Notes: a model not told the origin generated them from the letters alone. Counted from the stretch's first letter, positions 17,892 through 28,845 are shown. The stretch is DNA of 64,000 bases from Weizmannia acidilactici (GCF_008974185.1 NZ_BKZP01000011.1:1-64000), one strand, 5' to 3'. A program made the numbers and translations.

Positions 17892-18872
17892 TCAGTCCAA
17901 TCCAAGAACAGGCTGCGGCACGTACGGCTCTTCCAAATATGCCACTTCTTTAGGGGTTAACTTGGCCGAAAGTGCAGCGACCGCATCTTCGAGATTGGAT
18001 ACTTTCGTTGTGCCAACGATCGGGGAAGTGACCGGTTCTTTTTGCAGCACCCAGGCCAGCGCAATTTGGGCGCGGGGAACACCGTGTTTTTCTGCAATTT
18101 CCTTCACGCGCTCAACGATTACGCGGTCTGTATCGGCGTTCCGGTCATAGAATTTTTTCGCAGTGTCATCCAATTCGGAACGATGCGTTTTTTTATCCCA
18201 ATCCCGCGTCAATCTTCCTTTGGCAAGCGGGATCCACGGCATGACAGCGATTTTTTCTTCCTTGCAAAGCGGCAGCATTTCCCGCTCTTCTTCGCGATAT
18301 AAAAGGTTGACCTGGTTCTGCATGGAGACAAACCGGGTCCAGCCATGTTTTTCCGCGACATGCAGCGCCTTCATGAACTGCCATGCATACATGGAAGAAG
18401 CGCCGATGTATCTTGCCTTCCCGGCCTTGACGACATCATGCAGAGCTTCCATCGTTTCTTCGATCGGGGTATTGTAGTCCCAGCGATGAATTTGGTATAA
18501 ATCGACATAATCGGTTCCCAGCCGCTTCAAGCTTTTATCGATTTCACTCATAATGGACTTCCGGGAAAGTCCGGCACCATTCGGACCTTCATGCATACGG
18601 AAATACACTTTTGTGGCAATGACAATTTCATCGCGGTTGGCATAATCTTTGAGCGCCCGCCCGACGATTTCCTCGCTTGTTCCTTCCGAGTAAAAATTCG
18701 CCGTATCAAAAAAGTTGATTCCTAGATCAAGCGCTTTTTTAATGATCTTTCGGCTGTTTTCCTCATCCAATGTCCACCCCGGATATCCTCGGTCCGGTTC
18801 GCCAAAGCTCATGCAGCCAAGGCAAATCCTTGATACATCCATGCCGGTATTACCGAATTTCACATATTCCAT
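17892..18872 (-). CDS. aldo/keto reductase
   Basis: This 326-residue NADP(H)-dependent reductase folds as a TIM barrel. The catalytic tetrad is seen as 'DTANFYSEG' (Asp and Tyr), 'IATKVYF' (Lys) and 'LYQIHRWD' (His). 'APIVG'-type C-terminal cofactor motif is 'SPIVGTTKVSNLEDAV'. The subgroup is close to YajO/YghZ-like reductases of aldehydes. I chose ATG 18872 with GCGAGG in front. It is a close paralogue of the gene at 33195-34175, as judged from long shared runs (MHEGPNGAGLSRK, IEETMEALHDVVKAGK). A TetR-type conserved promoter precedes it. Confidence 0.92.
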   Translation of the reverse strand: MEYVKFGNTGMDVSRICLGCMSFGEPDRGYPGWTLDEENSRKIIKKALDLGINFFDTANFYSEGTSEEIVGRALKDYANRDEIVIATKVYFRMHEGPNGAGLSRKSIMSEIDKSLKRLGTDYVDLYQIHRWDYNTPIEETMEALHDVVKAGKARYIGASSMYAWQFMKALHVAEKHGWTRFVSMQNQVNLLYREEEREMLPLCKEEKIAVMPWIPLAKGRLTRDWDKKTHRSELDDTAKKFYDRNADTDRVIVERVKEIAEKHGVPRAQIALAWVLQKEPVTSPIVGTTKVSNLEDAVAALSAKLTPKEVAYLEEPYVPQPVLGLD

Positions 18873-18904
18873 TTGATTGGCCTCGCTTTCCAAAATGAAT
18901 GTTC

Positions 18905-18993
18905 ATACATTAATGGACATCTGTATATCATTATAAATCTCAACAGAGTGCTTACAATGGTTCATTGAAGTTCAATTGTATATTATTCATGAA
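18905..18993 (-). promoter_or_regulatory. conserved promoter/operator A of the redox regulon
   Basis: On the minus strand, TTGTAA (18952-18957) and TATAAT (18930-18935) are 16 bases apart. Upstream lies TTGTATATTATTCATGAA (18976-18993), a diverged copy of the TTGTTTATTAATGAACAA palindrome. The same layout recurs near 20.85, 22.67 and 35.6 kb. Confidence 0.75.
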
Positions 18994-19020
18994 GATTTCC
19001 ATGCTTCAAAATGCCTCGGT

Positions 19021-19761
19021 TTACCGCTCTTGGCGTGTAGGGCGGATAATCATTTCATTAATGGCGGTATCTCCCGGCATTTCAATAGCAAACGCAATGG
19101 CGCGGGCAATTCTGTCCGCCGCGATGGCGCCTTTATAAATCTCATCAATGCCGGGTTTGAGATCCATATCTGTAATGGCACTTGGCAATTCCGTATCCAC
19201 AGCCCCCGGCGAGATAATGGTGGTGCGGATATTGTTGGCATACTCTTCTTTCCGAAGGCCTTCTGAAATCGCGCGCACAGCAAATTTCGTTCCGGCATAG
19301 ACTGTGCTGCCTGCCCCGACAAAATGGCCTGCCACAGAAGAAAGATTAATAATATGGCCGGATTTACGTTCCCTCATGGTTGGGAGTACAGCCGCAATGC
19401 CGTAAAGAACGCCTTTAATATTGACGTCGATCATCTTATCCCAATCTTCCACTTTTTTCTTGTATAAAAATGAATGCGGCATAACCCCGGCGTTATTGAT
19501 TAATACATCGATTGTCCCGAATTTCTTCAATGCAAATGCAGCCAATTCTTCCACTTGTTCATACTTCGTTACATCTGTCACTTTGTAAACAGCCTGTCCG
19601 CCATTGCTTTGAATTTCTTCCTGCAGCTTTTTTAACCGGTCCTCGCGGCGGGCTGCCAGCACCAGCTTCGCGCCTTTCACTGCCAGTTCTTTTGCTGTCG
19701 CTTCCCCGATTCCGCTTGAAGCACCTGTAATAATAACTACTTTATCTTGAATATTCGACAT
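19021..19761 (-). CDS. short-chain dehydrogenase/reductase
   Basis: The 246-residue classical SDR has the cofactor motif [14 protein letters not shown], catalytic Ser ('[10 protein letters not shown]'), Tyr-x-x-x-Lys ('VYAGTKFAV') and 'SPGAVDTEL'. The family reduces or oxidises alcohols/ketones with NADP(H); the substrate is unknown. ATG 19761 is eight bases after AAGGGGAG. It is paralogous to the SDR at 34782-35525. It is transcribed towards the reductase at 17892 and lies downstream of cupin and NmrA-like sequences. Confidence 0.92.
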   Translation of the reverse strand: MSNIQDKVVIITGASSGIGEATAKELAVKGAKLVLAARREDRLKKLQEEIQSNGGQAVYKVTDVTKYEQVEELAAFALKKFGTIDVLINNAGVMPHSFLYKKKVEDWDKMIDVNIKGVLYGIAAVLPTMRERKSGHIINLSSVAGHFVGAGSTVYAGTKFAVRAISEGLRKEEYANNIRTTIISPGAVDTELPSAITDMDLKPGIDEIYKGAIAADRIARAIAFAIEMPGDTAINEMIIRPTRQER

Positions 19762-19781
19762 CTTCACATCTCCCCTTTAAT

Positions 19782-20105
19782 TTAATGGTTATATGCTTCA
19801 TCCGTTACGGGTTCCAGCCACTCGGTGTCCCCGTTTTGGACATTTTGTACTGATCGCGATATGCGTAAACTAGCTGTCCGGTGCAGCGCCGTGCCAATGT
19901 TTTACACCTGGTGCAATCTTGACGACATCCCCGGTATGAAGTTCGCGGGCCGGTTTGCCTTCTTCCTGATAATAACCTCTGCCGCCCGTTACAAGCAGAA
20001 TCGTGATCAGCCAAGGAGCTGTTCTTTGGCTGATGATAAAAAAGTAAGCCAGTAAGACGGTCCCAAATACGCCCCACCGGTAGCCGCTTTCCTGTTTCTT
20101 CATGT
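19782..20105 (-). pseudogene. cupin-domain protein, broken
   Basis: The reverse strand encodes 'LLVTGGRGYYQEEGKPAREL' and 'GDVVKIAPGVKHWHGAAPDS', the second half of a small cupin barrel with metal-binding histidines. In another frame it continues 'FTHIAIS' and 'NGDTEWLEPVTDEAYNH' to the stop at 19782. The front motif is deleted or replaced by unrelated sequence, and at least two frameshifts occur. Cupins of this kind usually sit beside CMD-family and SDR genes, as here. Confidence 0.8.
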
Positions 20106-20125
20106 TCGTGATCCTCCGGCGATTT

Positions 20126-20761
20126 TTAGTAAAAAGCCGGTTTGTCGCCATCCGTATTTGGTTTATTGATGCCGACACTGTGGCGGACTTCCAATCCCGG
20201 TGTTACGGCTAATTTCACCACAAAAGCGGCAATGCTTTTTCGGGAAATTTCTGTTCCTTTGAACGGCTCGCCTTTTTGTGTAATTTCATAATCCACTTCG
20301 TCTTTATTTGTGAACCAGGCTCCCCTGATAATGGTGTAATCAAGATCGGATGCTTCTATGATATCGGCCGCTTTTCGGAATTCAAAAAGGTTGCTGCCGC
20401 ACATTCTTTTATTCCATTCTCCGAACTTGCCCGGCACTTCGTCATAAATGCCTAAAGCATTAATCGCGATGAGTCTTTTTACACTTGTTTTTTCCATCGC
20501 TGCCACAATATTTTTGGTTGCTCTTACAATATCTGAGCCTATGTTAGAATAAACGACATCCTGCCCGGCCATCGCTTCTTTCAGTTTTTCAAGATCATTG
20601 ACATCCCCTTCAATGATACGTTCCCGTTCCGGATTAACCATTTTCAGCCTGTGTGCATTGCGCAAATAAAGCGTCAGCTTCACGTCGGTTTCTTTCAGGA
20701 AAAGATCCCTTGCAAGGCGTGAAATCCGGCCGTTTGCGCCCAAAATTAAAACATTCGTCAT
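20126..20761 (-). CDS. NAD(P)-binding NmrA/SDR-atypical protein
   Basis: This 211-residue protein has the N-terminal Rossmann motif 'VLILGANGRISRLARDLF' and a 'LYLRNAHRL' segment contacting the cofactor phosphate, as in NmrA-like or flavin-reductase-type atypical SDRs. 'TIIRGAWFTNKDE' is the substrate-side loop. ATG 20761 follows AGAAGGG. A degenerate paralogue lies directly upstream at 20954-21545. Its function is probably NADPH-dependent reduction or redox sensing; this is inference. Confidence 0.85.
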   Translation of the reverse strand: MTNVLILGANGRISRLARDLFLKETDVKLTLYLRNAHRLKMVNPERERIIEGDVNDLEKLKEAMAGQDVVYSNIGSDIVRATKNIVAAMEKTSVKRLIAINALGIYDEVPGKFGEWNKRMCGSNLFEFRKAADIIEASDLDYTIIRGAWFTNKDEVDYEITQKGEPFKGTEISRKSIAAFVVKLAVTPGLEVRHSVGINKPNTDGDKPAFY

Positions 20762-20796
20762 ATCAGCCCTTCTTTTGTTTGTTTTTTTTGAAATGA

Positions 20797-20935
20797 ACAT
20801 TTATATAAAATTAAACATCTGTTCATAATTATAAGCAGAATTGGTATGCTTACAATTGTTAAATAACCGTAATTTGTATATTAATGAACAATCCATATAA
20901 AATTGTATATTTTTATTGGATAATCAAAGTTGCCG
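20797..20935 (-). promoter_or_regulatory. conserved promoter/operator B of the redox regulon
   Basis: TTGTAA (minus strand of 20850-20855) and TATAAT (20828-20833) with 16-base spacing. TTGTATATTAATGAACAA (20874-20891) is the palindromic operator candidate. Drives the NmrA-like gene. Confidence 0.8.
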
Positions 20936-20953
20936 CATGCATTAAACCCAAAG

Positions 20954-21545
20954 TTATGAATTTGGTTTACTAATCCCCAGGCTTTGGCGGACCCCCAATT
21001 CCGGGTTTAAAGCCAATTTCACAACCATGTCTGCAACACTTTTACGCGACACATCATGCCCTTTAAATGGCTCACCTTTTCGGGTAATTTCATAGCCGAT
21101 TTCATCTTTGCTGGTAAACCATCCCGGCTTTAAAATTGTATAGTCGAGGTCTGAGGCTTCAATGATCTCGGCTGACGTTCGTATGGATCCAAGATACTGC
21201 TGTACCGCTCTCCTGGGACTTCACCATAAATTCCCATCGAACTGATCCAAATAAGACGTTTCAGGCCGGTCGTATCCATTGCTTTGACAACAGTTTTTGC
21301 CATTTGTTCCAATCTGCCGGCAAGATTGGCATAAACCACATCTTGCCCAATCATGGCTTCTTTTCGTTTTTCAATATCCAACACATCGCCTTCGATAATG
21401 CGGACGCGGTTAGGCTCAAGATGCTGCAGCCTCTTTGCGTTGCGCAAATAAAGCGTCAGCTGTGCATCAGTTTCGTTGAGGAATAATTCAATCGCATGGC
21501 GGGCAATGGACCCGTTTGCGCCAAGAATTAATACATTCGTAAAAG
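20954..21545 (-). pseudogene. NmrA-like paralogue, start lost and frameshifted
   Basis: The frame 'TNVLILGANGSIARHAIELF' lines up with the intact gene at 20126-20761, but the ATG is TTT. One frameshift after 'SSILDPY' (about 21190) moves the rest ('SAEIIEASDLDYTILKPGWF' to 'LGISKPNS') into another frame. The stop is at 20954-20956. It is a tandem-duplicate relic. Confidence 0.9.
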
Positions 21546-21596
21546 GTATGACCCCTTTTCACTTGTTCTAGAGTAGAGTAAAAACTGTGCCATTTA

Positions 21597-22745
<1,149 letters not shown>

Positions 22746-22749
22746 TTAG

Positions 22750-23295
22750 ATGCCGAAAGTCGACAGGAGAATAATCAAATCACAGGAAGCGATTAAAAAA
22801 GCGTTGATTGAACTGATGGCTGAAAAAGGTTTTGATGCCGTGACCATACAGGATATTGCAGACAGGGCGGATGTCAGCCGGGGCACCGTTTATCTTCATT
22901 ACGTAGATAAGTATGATCTGCTCGATAAGTTGATCGAAGAGCATATTCACGAAATGAAAAGAATCTGTGAAACGACAGCTGAAATGGAGTATGATGAAGC
23001 GAATCTGCCATGGTTCGAATACATTGAAAGCCATTATCAATTCTTTTCAACGATGATGGCGAGCAAAGGGGCGCGCCATTTCCGCACCCGTTTCCATGAG
23101 TTTTTGATGGAAGAGTTCAAGGATGAAGTGAATGTAAAAGAAGGAAAAAACCAGGGATTAAACGAAGATGTCATTCTACAATTCATTGTATCGTCATATG
23201 TAGGGATCGTGGAATGGTGGATTACGAATGGGATGCCTTATCCGCCGGAAGTGATGGCGCAGCAAATCGGGATTTTACTGGAGCGGAATTTGTAA
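22750..23295 (+). CDS. TetR-family regulator of the first redox module
   Basis: This 181-residue protein begins with a TetR DNA-binding domain: 'VDRRIIKSQEAIKKALIELM' then 'VTIQDIADRADVSRGTVYLH' and 'YVDKYDLLDKLI'. The C-terminal ligand domain ends 'VEWWITNGMPYPPEVMAQQI', typical of the YcbE/TetR_C_8-like group. It is closely related to the gene at 35696, and both face redox genes across similar operators. Autorepression together with AKR repression is likely. Confidence 0.9.
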   Translation: MPKVDRRIIKSQEAIKKALIELMAEKGFDAVTIQDIADRADVSRGTVYLHYVDKYDLLDKLIEEHIHEMKRICETTAEMEYDEANLPWFEYIESHYQFFSTMMASKGARHFRTRFHEFLMEEFKDEVNVKEGKNQGLNEDVILQFIVSSYVGIVEWWITNGMPYPPEVMAQQIGILLERNL

Positions 23296-23329
23296 ACCCG
23301 GCAGATTTAAAAAAATGTTATATAAGCAG

Positions 23330-23370
23330 AGAAAACCCCGCCGGGGAAAATTGTGTTTGTCGGCGGGGCT
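23330..23370 (-). terminator. terminator of the MerR gene
   Basis: CCCCGCCG / CGGCGGGG arms enclose about 17 bases; the minus strand continues GGGGTTTTCTC. It may also slow the TetR transcript from the other side. Confidence 0.65.
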
Positions 23371-23401
23371 TGGGGGATAGCCCTTTTCTATGAATGTATC
23401 A

Positions 23402-23809
23402 TCATCTTTCCATTTTTTTCCATTTCCCAGGATTCGTGTCATCCGGTATCACATGATTGATAATATCAAGGTAATGCTTCGCTTTTTCTTCCATATATTC
23501 AGCTGTTCGTTTCGCTTCTTCTAGCCGTTGCAGCGCAATTTCTTTTTGTTTCAGGATGATTTCATAGCGTTCTTCAATCGTAGCATCGCCTTCCAAACAC
23601 AAATCTACATAAGTTTTGATGTCTTTCACGGACATTCCGCATTGTTTTAAATATTTTACGCCTGTAAGCCAATTGATGGATTCATCATCGAAAAGGCGGT
23701 TATTGTTTTTGTCCCGTTGTACGCTTGGGACCAAGCCCTTATCTGTATAATATCGGATAGTATGTTCAGTCAATTCAAGCAGCTGGGCCACTTCTTTCAC
23801 TGTATACAT
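23402..23809 (-). CDS. MerR-family regulator, AdhR-like
   Basis: The 135-residue protein has the MerR wHTH 'MYTVKEVAQLLELTEHTIRY' with 'YTDKGLVP' and 'NRLFDDESINWL', then a coiled-coil dimerisation helix ('ILKQKEIALQRLEEAKRTAEY'). No metal-binding cysteines pattern is seen except one Cys ('KQCGMSVKDI') at the position of the aldehyde-responsive Cys of AdhR. In B. subtilis AdhR answers methylglyoxal and formaldehyde. It lies divergent from an aldo/keto reductase gene with a MerR-type 19-bp-spacer promoter between them. Confidence 0.88.
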   Translation of the reverse strand: MYTVKEVAQLLELTEHTIRYYTDKGLVPSVQRDKNNNRLFDDESINWLTGVKYLKQCGMSVKDIKTYVDLCLEGDATIEERYEIILKQKEIALQRLEEAKRTAEYMEEKAKHYLDIINHVIPDDTNPGKWKKMER

Positions 23810-23846
23810 GGCAATCCCTCCCCTTGAAAAAATTTTTCTGAATCAC

Positions 23847-23877
23847 TTGACTTCGTGTTGCTCGAAGGTGCTAGGCT
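23847..23877 (+). promoter_or_regulatory. MerR-type promoter of the aldo/keto reductase
   Basis: TTGACT (23847-23852) and TAGGCT (23872-23877) are 19 bases apart, too long for free RNA polymerase and typical of MerR activation. The spacer contains the dyad CTTCG-TGTTGCT-CGAAG. Confidence 0.75.
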
Positions 23878-23925
23878 AATACTAGCACACGGATGTTAAA
23901 GTTGCAAAATGCGTCATCACATTAA

Positions 23926-24795
<870 letters not shown>

Positions 24796-24799
24796 GCGG

Positions 24800-24976
24800 G
24801 CCGACTGTTTTTTAGCGGATATTCCTGATGCCATGCTGATTTGCCCTGCCTCCGGTTGCTGACAGCAGGGTAAGAGCATTTTGCCCTGCCTTTCCAGGTT
24901 ATCGAGCGCCCTTCGTGTTTCTTCCATTGGTGTGTTTTCATCAAAGTTGTAGACAATAAACAAAACAACCAAAATG
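24800..24976 (-). pseudogene. internal fragment of an aldo/keto reductase
   Basis: The reverse strand reads 'FDENTPMEETRRALDNLERQ' 'GKML' then shifted frames 'YPAVSN' and 'SMASGISAKKQSA'. The intact paralogue at 32140-33123 has 'FDKNTPMEETLRALDDLQRQ' and 'ALGISAKEQLA' at the same places. Only about 55 codons remain, with frameshifts. Confidence 0.85.
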
Positions 24977-25001
24977 GATTCAATATTTTTGTCTGTATTT
25001 T

Positions 25002-25053
25002 ATTGACCGTTTCGGTTTATGGATCTATAATAACATAAACCGAATCGGTCAAT
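25002..25053 (+). promoter_or_regulatory. sigma-A promoter inside a long inverted repeat (TetR operator)
   Basis: ATTGACCGTTTCGGTTTATG (25002-25021) and CATAAACCGAATCGGTCAAT (25034-25053) are inverted repeats with one mismatch over 20. TTGACC (25003-25008) and TATAAT (25026-25031) with a 17-base spacer lie within and between the arms, so the TetR protein below would block its own promoter. Confidence 0.88.
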
Positions 25054-25074
25054 TTATTTATTCGAGGTGGTTTG

Positions 25075-25683
25075 ATGGAGAAATTTTTGAGTTTGCCCGA
25101 AGAAAAGCAAAACAAAATTGTGGATGCCGCACTTACCGCTTTTGGAAAGAACGGATATAAAAAAACATCGGTGAGCGACATTGCTGCTGAAGCCGGCATT
25201 TCAAAGCCGATGATCTTTCATTACTTTGGCACCAAAAAAGACTTATACCTTTATTTAATCCGGTTGTGTGGGGACACAATAATGAAAGGAATCAATGAAA
25301 AATTTGACCCGGGCGTCACTGATTTCTTTGACAGGATTAAGCTTGCGGGTGACATAAAATTGCAGGTGATCAAAAAGTACCCTGCTATTTTATCTTTTTT
25401 AACAAGTATGTTTTTTGAAAAGGATGAAGAAGTAAGACCTGATATTAATGCCTTTCTGGGCGATAAAGAAATTGAAAGCTTCCGCAATAAGGTTGCGATT
25501 GACGGGATTGATGCTTCTAAATTTAAAGACGGTGTGGATCCAAATAAAGTCTTGAAAATGCTGGTTTGGATGTCTGAAGGTTGGTTCAATCATTTTCAAA
25601 CGTTGGAAAATCCGAATATCGAAGCTTCATACGAAGAATTGATGGACTGTATGGAACTGCTTAAAAATGCTTTTTATAAATAA
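25075..25683 (+). CDS. TetR-family regulator of the ABC exporter
   Basis: The 202-residue regulator starts 'MEKFLSLPEEKQNKIVDAAL' with HTH 'TSVSDIAAEAGISKPMIFHY' 'FGTKKDLYLYLI'. The ligand domain is helical with no recognisable motif. ATG 25075 follows GAGGTGG. It is the first gene of a probable four-gene operon with an ABC ATPase and two permeases (gaps of 20, 5 and 27 bases), as in drug- or lipid-efflux units under local TetR control. Confidence 0.92.
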   Translation: MEKFLSLPEEKQNKIVDAALTAFGKNGYKKTSVSDIAAEAGISKPMIFHYFGTKKDLYLYLIRLCGDTIMKGINEKFDPGVTDFFDRIKLAGDIKLQVIKKYPAILSFLTSMFFEKDEEVRPDINAFLGDKEIESFRNKVAIDGIDASKFKDGVDPNKVLKMLVWMSEGWFNHFQTLENPNIEASYEELMDCMELLKNAFYK

Positions 25684-25703
25684 AAGTTCAGGGGGAACCA
25701 CGC

Positions 25704-26585
25704 ATGAATGTAATTGAAATCAAGAATCTTACGAAACAGTATGGCAGGTCTAGGGGGATCATTGATGTGAATTTAAATGTTGAACAGGGCGAGATTTTCG
25801 GTTTCATTGGCCCGAATGGCGCGGGAAAATCGACAACAATCCGGACATTGCTTGGTCTGATTCATCCCACAAGCGGTCAGGCAACGATCTTCGGCAAAAG
25901 TTGTTTCGAACATCCAGAAGTCAGAAAAGAATTGGGCTATCTCCCTTCAGAAGTATTTTACTACGACAGCATGAGAGTGATTGACCTGCTCAAATACTCA
26001 GCCAGTTTTTATAAAAAAGACTGCACAAAACGGATTCATGAACTTGCGGAAATCATGGACCTTAATCTGAAAAAGAAAATTAATGATCTTTCATTTGGCA
26101 ATAAGAAAAAAGTCGGGATTGTACAGGGTCTGCTGCACGAACCGAAACTCATCATCCTTGATGAACCGACAAGTGGGCTTGACCCGCTCATGCAGCAGAA
26201 GTTTTTTGAACTCATCAGGGAAGAGAACAAAAAAGGTGCAACGGTGTTCTTTTCCTCGCACATTCTGACCGAAGTCCAGAAATTATGCGACCGGGTTGCC
26301 TTTATCAAAGAAGGGCGGATTATTAAACTGGAGAAAATCAGCACGCTGCAGGAGAACAACTACAAGAGAATCAGCATTGAAGTGAAATCAAAGATTCCGC
26401 AAGAGATCCAGCATGTGGATGGTGTGAGTGACTTTAAAGTGAAGGGGAATGCCGTAAACTTCATCTACAGGGGTAATATGAACGCCATGATCAAAATCAT
26501 TGCAGAAATGGATCTCGCCAATATTTCCATCGGAGAACCGGACCTTGAAGAAATTTTCATGCATTACTATGAAAAGGAGAATTGA
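25704..26585 (+). CDS. ABC transporter ATP-binding protein
   Basis: The 293-residue ATPase has Walker A GPNGAGKST (residues about 36-44), the Q-loop, a signature 'NDLSFGNKKKVGI', Walker B 'LIILDEPTSGLDP' and H-loop 'FFSSH'. The C-terminal 80 residues form the extra domain of ABC-2-type exporter subunits. It powers export by the two permeases that follow. The signature is LSFGN rather than LSGGQ, which occurs in this Bacillus exporter group. Confidence 0.95.
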   Translation: MNVIEIKNLTKQYGRSRGIIDVNLNVEQGEIFGFIGPNGAGKSTTIRTLLGLIHPTSGQATIFGKSCFEHPEVRKELGYLPSEVFYYDSMRVIDLLKYSASFYKKDCTKRIHELAEIMDLNLKKKINDLSFGNKKKVGIVQGLLHEPKLIILDEPTSGLDPLMQQKFFELIREENKKGATVFFSSHILTEVQKLCDRVAFIKEGRIIKLEKISTLQENNYKRISIEVKSKIPQEIQHVDGVSDFKVKGNAVNFIYRGNMNAMIKIIAEMDLANISIGEPDLEEIFMHYYEKEN

Positions 26586-26590
26586 GCGAT

Positions 26591-27394
26591 ATGAATATGT
26601 ATTGGCATGAACTCAAGTCTCTAAGAAAATCAACCATTCTATGGGCATGCGCCATCATTGCACTGGCTGCGCTATTTCTTTCCGTTTATCCCGGGGTGGC
26701 AAAAGATGCGGAGGATTTTAAAAAATTACTGACCGGGTATCCGCCGGCGATAAGAGCCATGCTCGGCGTAAATCTGGACTATTTTTCATCTATATTGGGG
26801 TTTTATTCGATGGTTTTTTCCTTTATTTTGTTGTGCGGCGCGATCCAAGGTATGCATGTCGGAATTTCGATTTTGTCGAAAGAATCACGGGAGCGGACAG
26901 CAGATTTTTTGCTTGTCAAACCCGTTTCACGTCCGGCCATTGTCAGCGCCAAACTTTTGGCCTCGATCACGATGCTTCTGGTTACGGATATCGTATTTTA
27001 TGCAGCTTTATCCATCCTGGTCCGGCTTGTAAATACAGGAAGTTATGATGAGAAAACTTTCTTTTTGATCAATTTAACCCTATTATTTATGCAGCTTATC
27101 TTTTTTTCAATCGGGATGTTCATATCGGTGTTCTTCAATAAACTCCGGTCGGCACTTCCCATTTCACTTGGTGTTGTTTTCGGGTTTTATATTATCGGAG
27201 TGCTGATTTCGACCGGGAAAAACGAGAAACTCGTCCGCTATCTGTCGCCTTTCAATTACTTTAATACGGCTTATATCATAAATCATACAGCGTATAAGTT
27301 TTCATATCTCATTACAGGGGCGGCCATTTTTCTGATTGCAATCGCAGCTAGCTACGTTATTTATACCAAAAAGGATATCCATGCGGTAAACTGA
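26591..27394 (+). CDS. ABC-2-type permease subunit 1
   Basis: This 267-residue integral membrane protein has about six helices: one near residues 15-35, then 'SILGFYSMVFSFILLCGAIQ', and four in the C-terminal half. 'ESRERTADFLLVKPVSR' is the cytoplasmic coupling segment, also present in the next permease as 'EERDKTTEFLMVKPVSR'. ATG 26591 lies 10 bases after GGAGA; an earlier TTG would abut the site. With the next gene it probably forms a heterodimeric channel. The exported substrate is unknown. Confidence 0.9.
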   Translation: MNMYWHELKSLRKSTILWACAIIALAALFLSVYPGVAKDAEDFKKLLTGYPPAIRAMLGVNLDYFSSILGFYSMVFSFILLCGAIQGMHVGISILSKESRERTADFLLVKPVSRPAIVSAKLLASITMLLVTDIVFYAALSILVRLVNTGSYDEKTFFLINLTLLFMQLIFFSIGMFISVFFNKLRSALPISLGVVFGFYIIGVLISTGKNEKLVRYLSPFNYFNTAYIINHTAYKFSYLITGAAIFLIAIAASYVIYTKKDIHAVN

Positions 27395-27421
27395 AACGCA
27401 TGCATGAGGAGGAGCCTGACA

Positions 27422-28216
27422 ATGAATATTTTTTTAATGGAAATGAAGGCAACCCTGAAAGCATTGCTCATCTGGAGTATTTGTATGTTTCTCGGGATTC
27501 TCAGTGGAATGACCAAGTATACGACTTATTCTTCCGGAGGGGCCGCAAGCGAAGCTTTAAACAAGCTACCGCATTCCATGAAGGCGCTATTTGGGATGTC
27601 GTCCTTTGATGTGACATCGATGGGCGGTTTCTACGCATTCCTTTTTCTGTATATTGAACTCGCGGCTGCGGTCCATGCTGTGCTGCTGGGAAGCGGTATT
27701 ATTGCAAAAGAAGAGCGTGATAAAACGACGGAGTTCCTGATGGTAAAGCCGGTATCAAGAAACACCGTTATCACCGCAAAGCTTTTTGCCGCGCTGGTGA
27801 ATGTAATCATCATCAATCTTGTTACCTTAGTTTCCTCGATCCTATTGGTTTCAGCTTATAATAAGGGAAAAGATATTACGGGAGAAATCGTCCTGTTTCT
27901 TTTGAGTATGTTGATCATCCAGCTGGTATTTCTAACGCTTGGAGCGATGCTTTCGGCTGTGATGAAAAATCCAAAAGCTTCAGGATCAATTGCTGCTGCA
28001 ATCTTGTTTGGCTCGTTCGTGATCAATGAAATCACAAATTTGGCCGATCACCTTGACGCGTTAAATATTCTTTCTCCCTTTAAATATTTTCCTTATCAAG
28101 ATATTGTGAACGGGGACGGCCTAAATATCATTGAGGTGGTACTTACGCTTCTTCTCGTTGCTGCTTTTTCTGTATCGACCTATTTCTTTTACCAGAAACG
28201 GGATTTAAATATATGA
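27422..28216 (+). CDS. ABC-2-type permease subunit 2
   Basis: The 264-residue product is a paralogue of the preceding permease with the same topology and the shared 'TTEFLMVKPVSRNTVITAKL' motif after helix 2-3. AGGAGG lies seven bases before ATG 27422. It closes the TetR-ABC operon; a hairpin terminator follows. Confidence 0.9.
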   Translation: MNIFLMEMKATLKALLIWSICMFLGILSGMTKYTTYSSGGAASEALNKLPHSMKALFGMSSFDVTSMGGFYAFLFLYIELAAAVHAVLLGSGIIAKEERDKTTEFLMVKPVSRNTVITAKLFAALVNVIIINLVTLVSSILLVSAYNKGKDITGEIVLFLLSMLIIQLVFLTLGAMLSAVMKNPKASGSIAAAILFGSFVINEITNLADHLDALNILSPFKYFPYQDIVNGDGLNIIEVVLTLLLVAAFSVSTYFFYQKRDLNI

Positions 28217-28255
28217 ATAGCACAAATTTCACATCCCTTTAGCAATGATCATCAG

Positions 28256-28314
28256 CAAAAAAGGGGGTATCCCTGGTCTATTTACCGACTTTTGCGGCAC
28301 CCCTTTTTTCTTTT
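28256..28314 (+). terminator. terminator of the TetR-ABC operon
   Basis: AAAAAAGGGGGT and (C)ACCCCTTTTTTC pair at the base, with an imperfect middle. A similar block, 'AAAAAGGGGGTGTCCCCTGG', occurs at 44.35 kb. Confidence 0.7.
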
Positions 28315-28334
28315 ATGACCCACCCGGATCTCAT

Positions 28335-28672
28335 CTAGTTCTTTTTTTCGATTTGTTAATCGCTCATACCTTGAAATATGGGCTTTTACCCTTGCCACCA
28401 GTCCATTCGGATTGAACTGGCCTACCCGTTCCGAATCCAGACTTGTAGCCGGCTCGTCCCGCTGTCAATTCCGATTTTACGATCACCCCGTCCGCATCTG
28501 TATTCAGGACAAGATCATCCGCCTTTAAATTCCGGATTGAAGAACTGTCACCAAACGCCAGTCCGTTCGCCAAACCGGTAACGAAAAACACCAAAAATAT
28601 GGCAATCATAATGAGGATGATCAAAGTGTATCGAAGTTTTGAATGCTTGAATTCTTTCAATGCCAAAAACAT
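28335..28672 (-). pseudogene. N-terminus of an HrtB/FtsX-like permease joined to a response-regulator fragment
   Basis: From ATG 28672 (AAGGAAGG in front) the frame gives 'MFLALKEFKHSKLRYTLIIL' and 'GLANGLAFGDSSSIRNLKAD', the start of an HrtB-like heme-exporter permease with its first helix. After about 80 codons homology ends. In another frame the same strand then reads 'FNPNGLVARVKAHISRYERL' 'TNRKKELDEIRV', the end of a receiver domain and linker of an OmpR-type response regulator. A deletion has probably fused two neighbouring genes. Confidence 0.7.
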
Positions 28673-28845
28673 GTTTACCTTCCTTGTTTTTTGAGACCAT
28701 CCGGGAACCATCCCGATTTCCATCTCTTTCGTTGACGACACCATCTTAACCGGAAGATCTTAACGCGCTCTTATCCACTTCTTAAATAGATTTGGTAAAT
28801 ATAAATTTACATTTTATTAAAATATATATTGATTTTAACCATATT

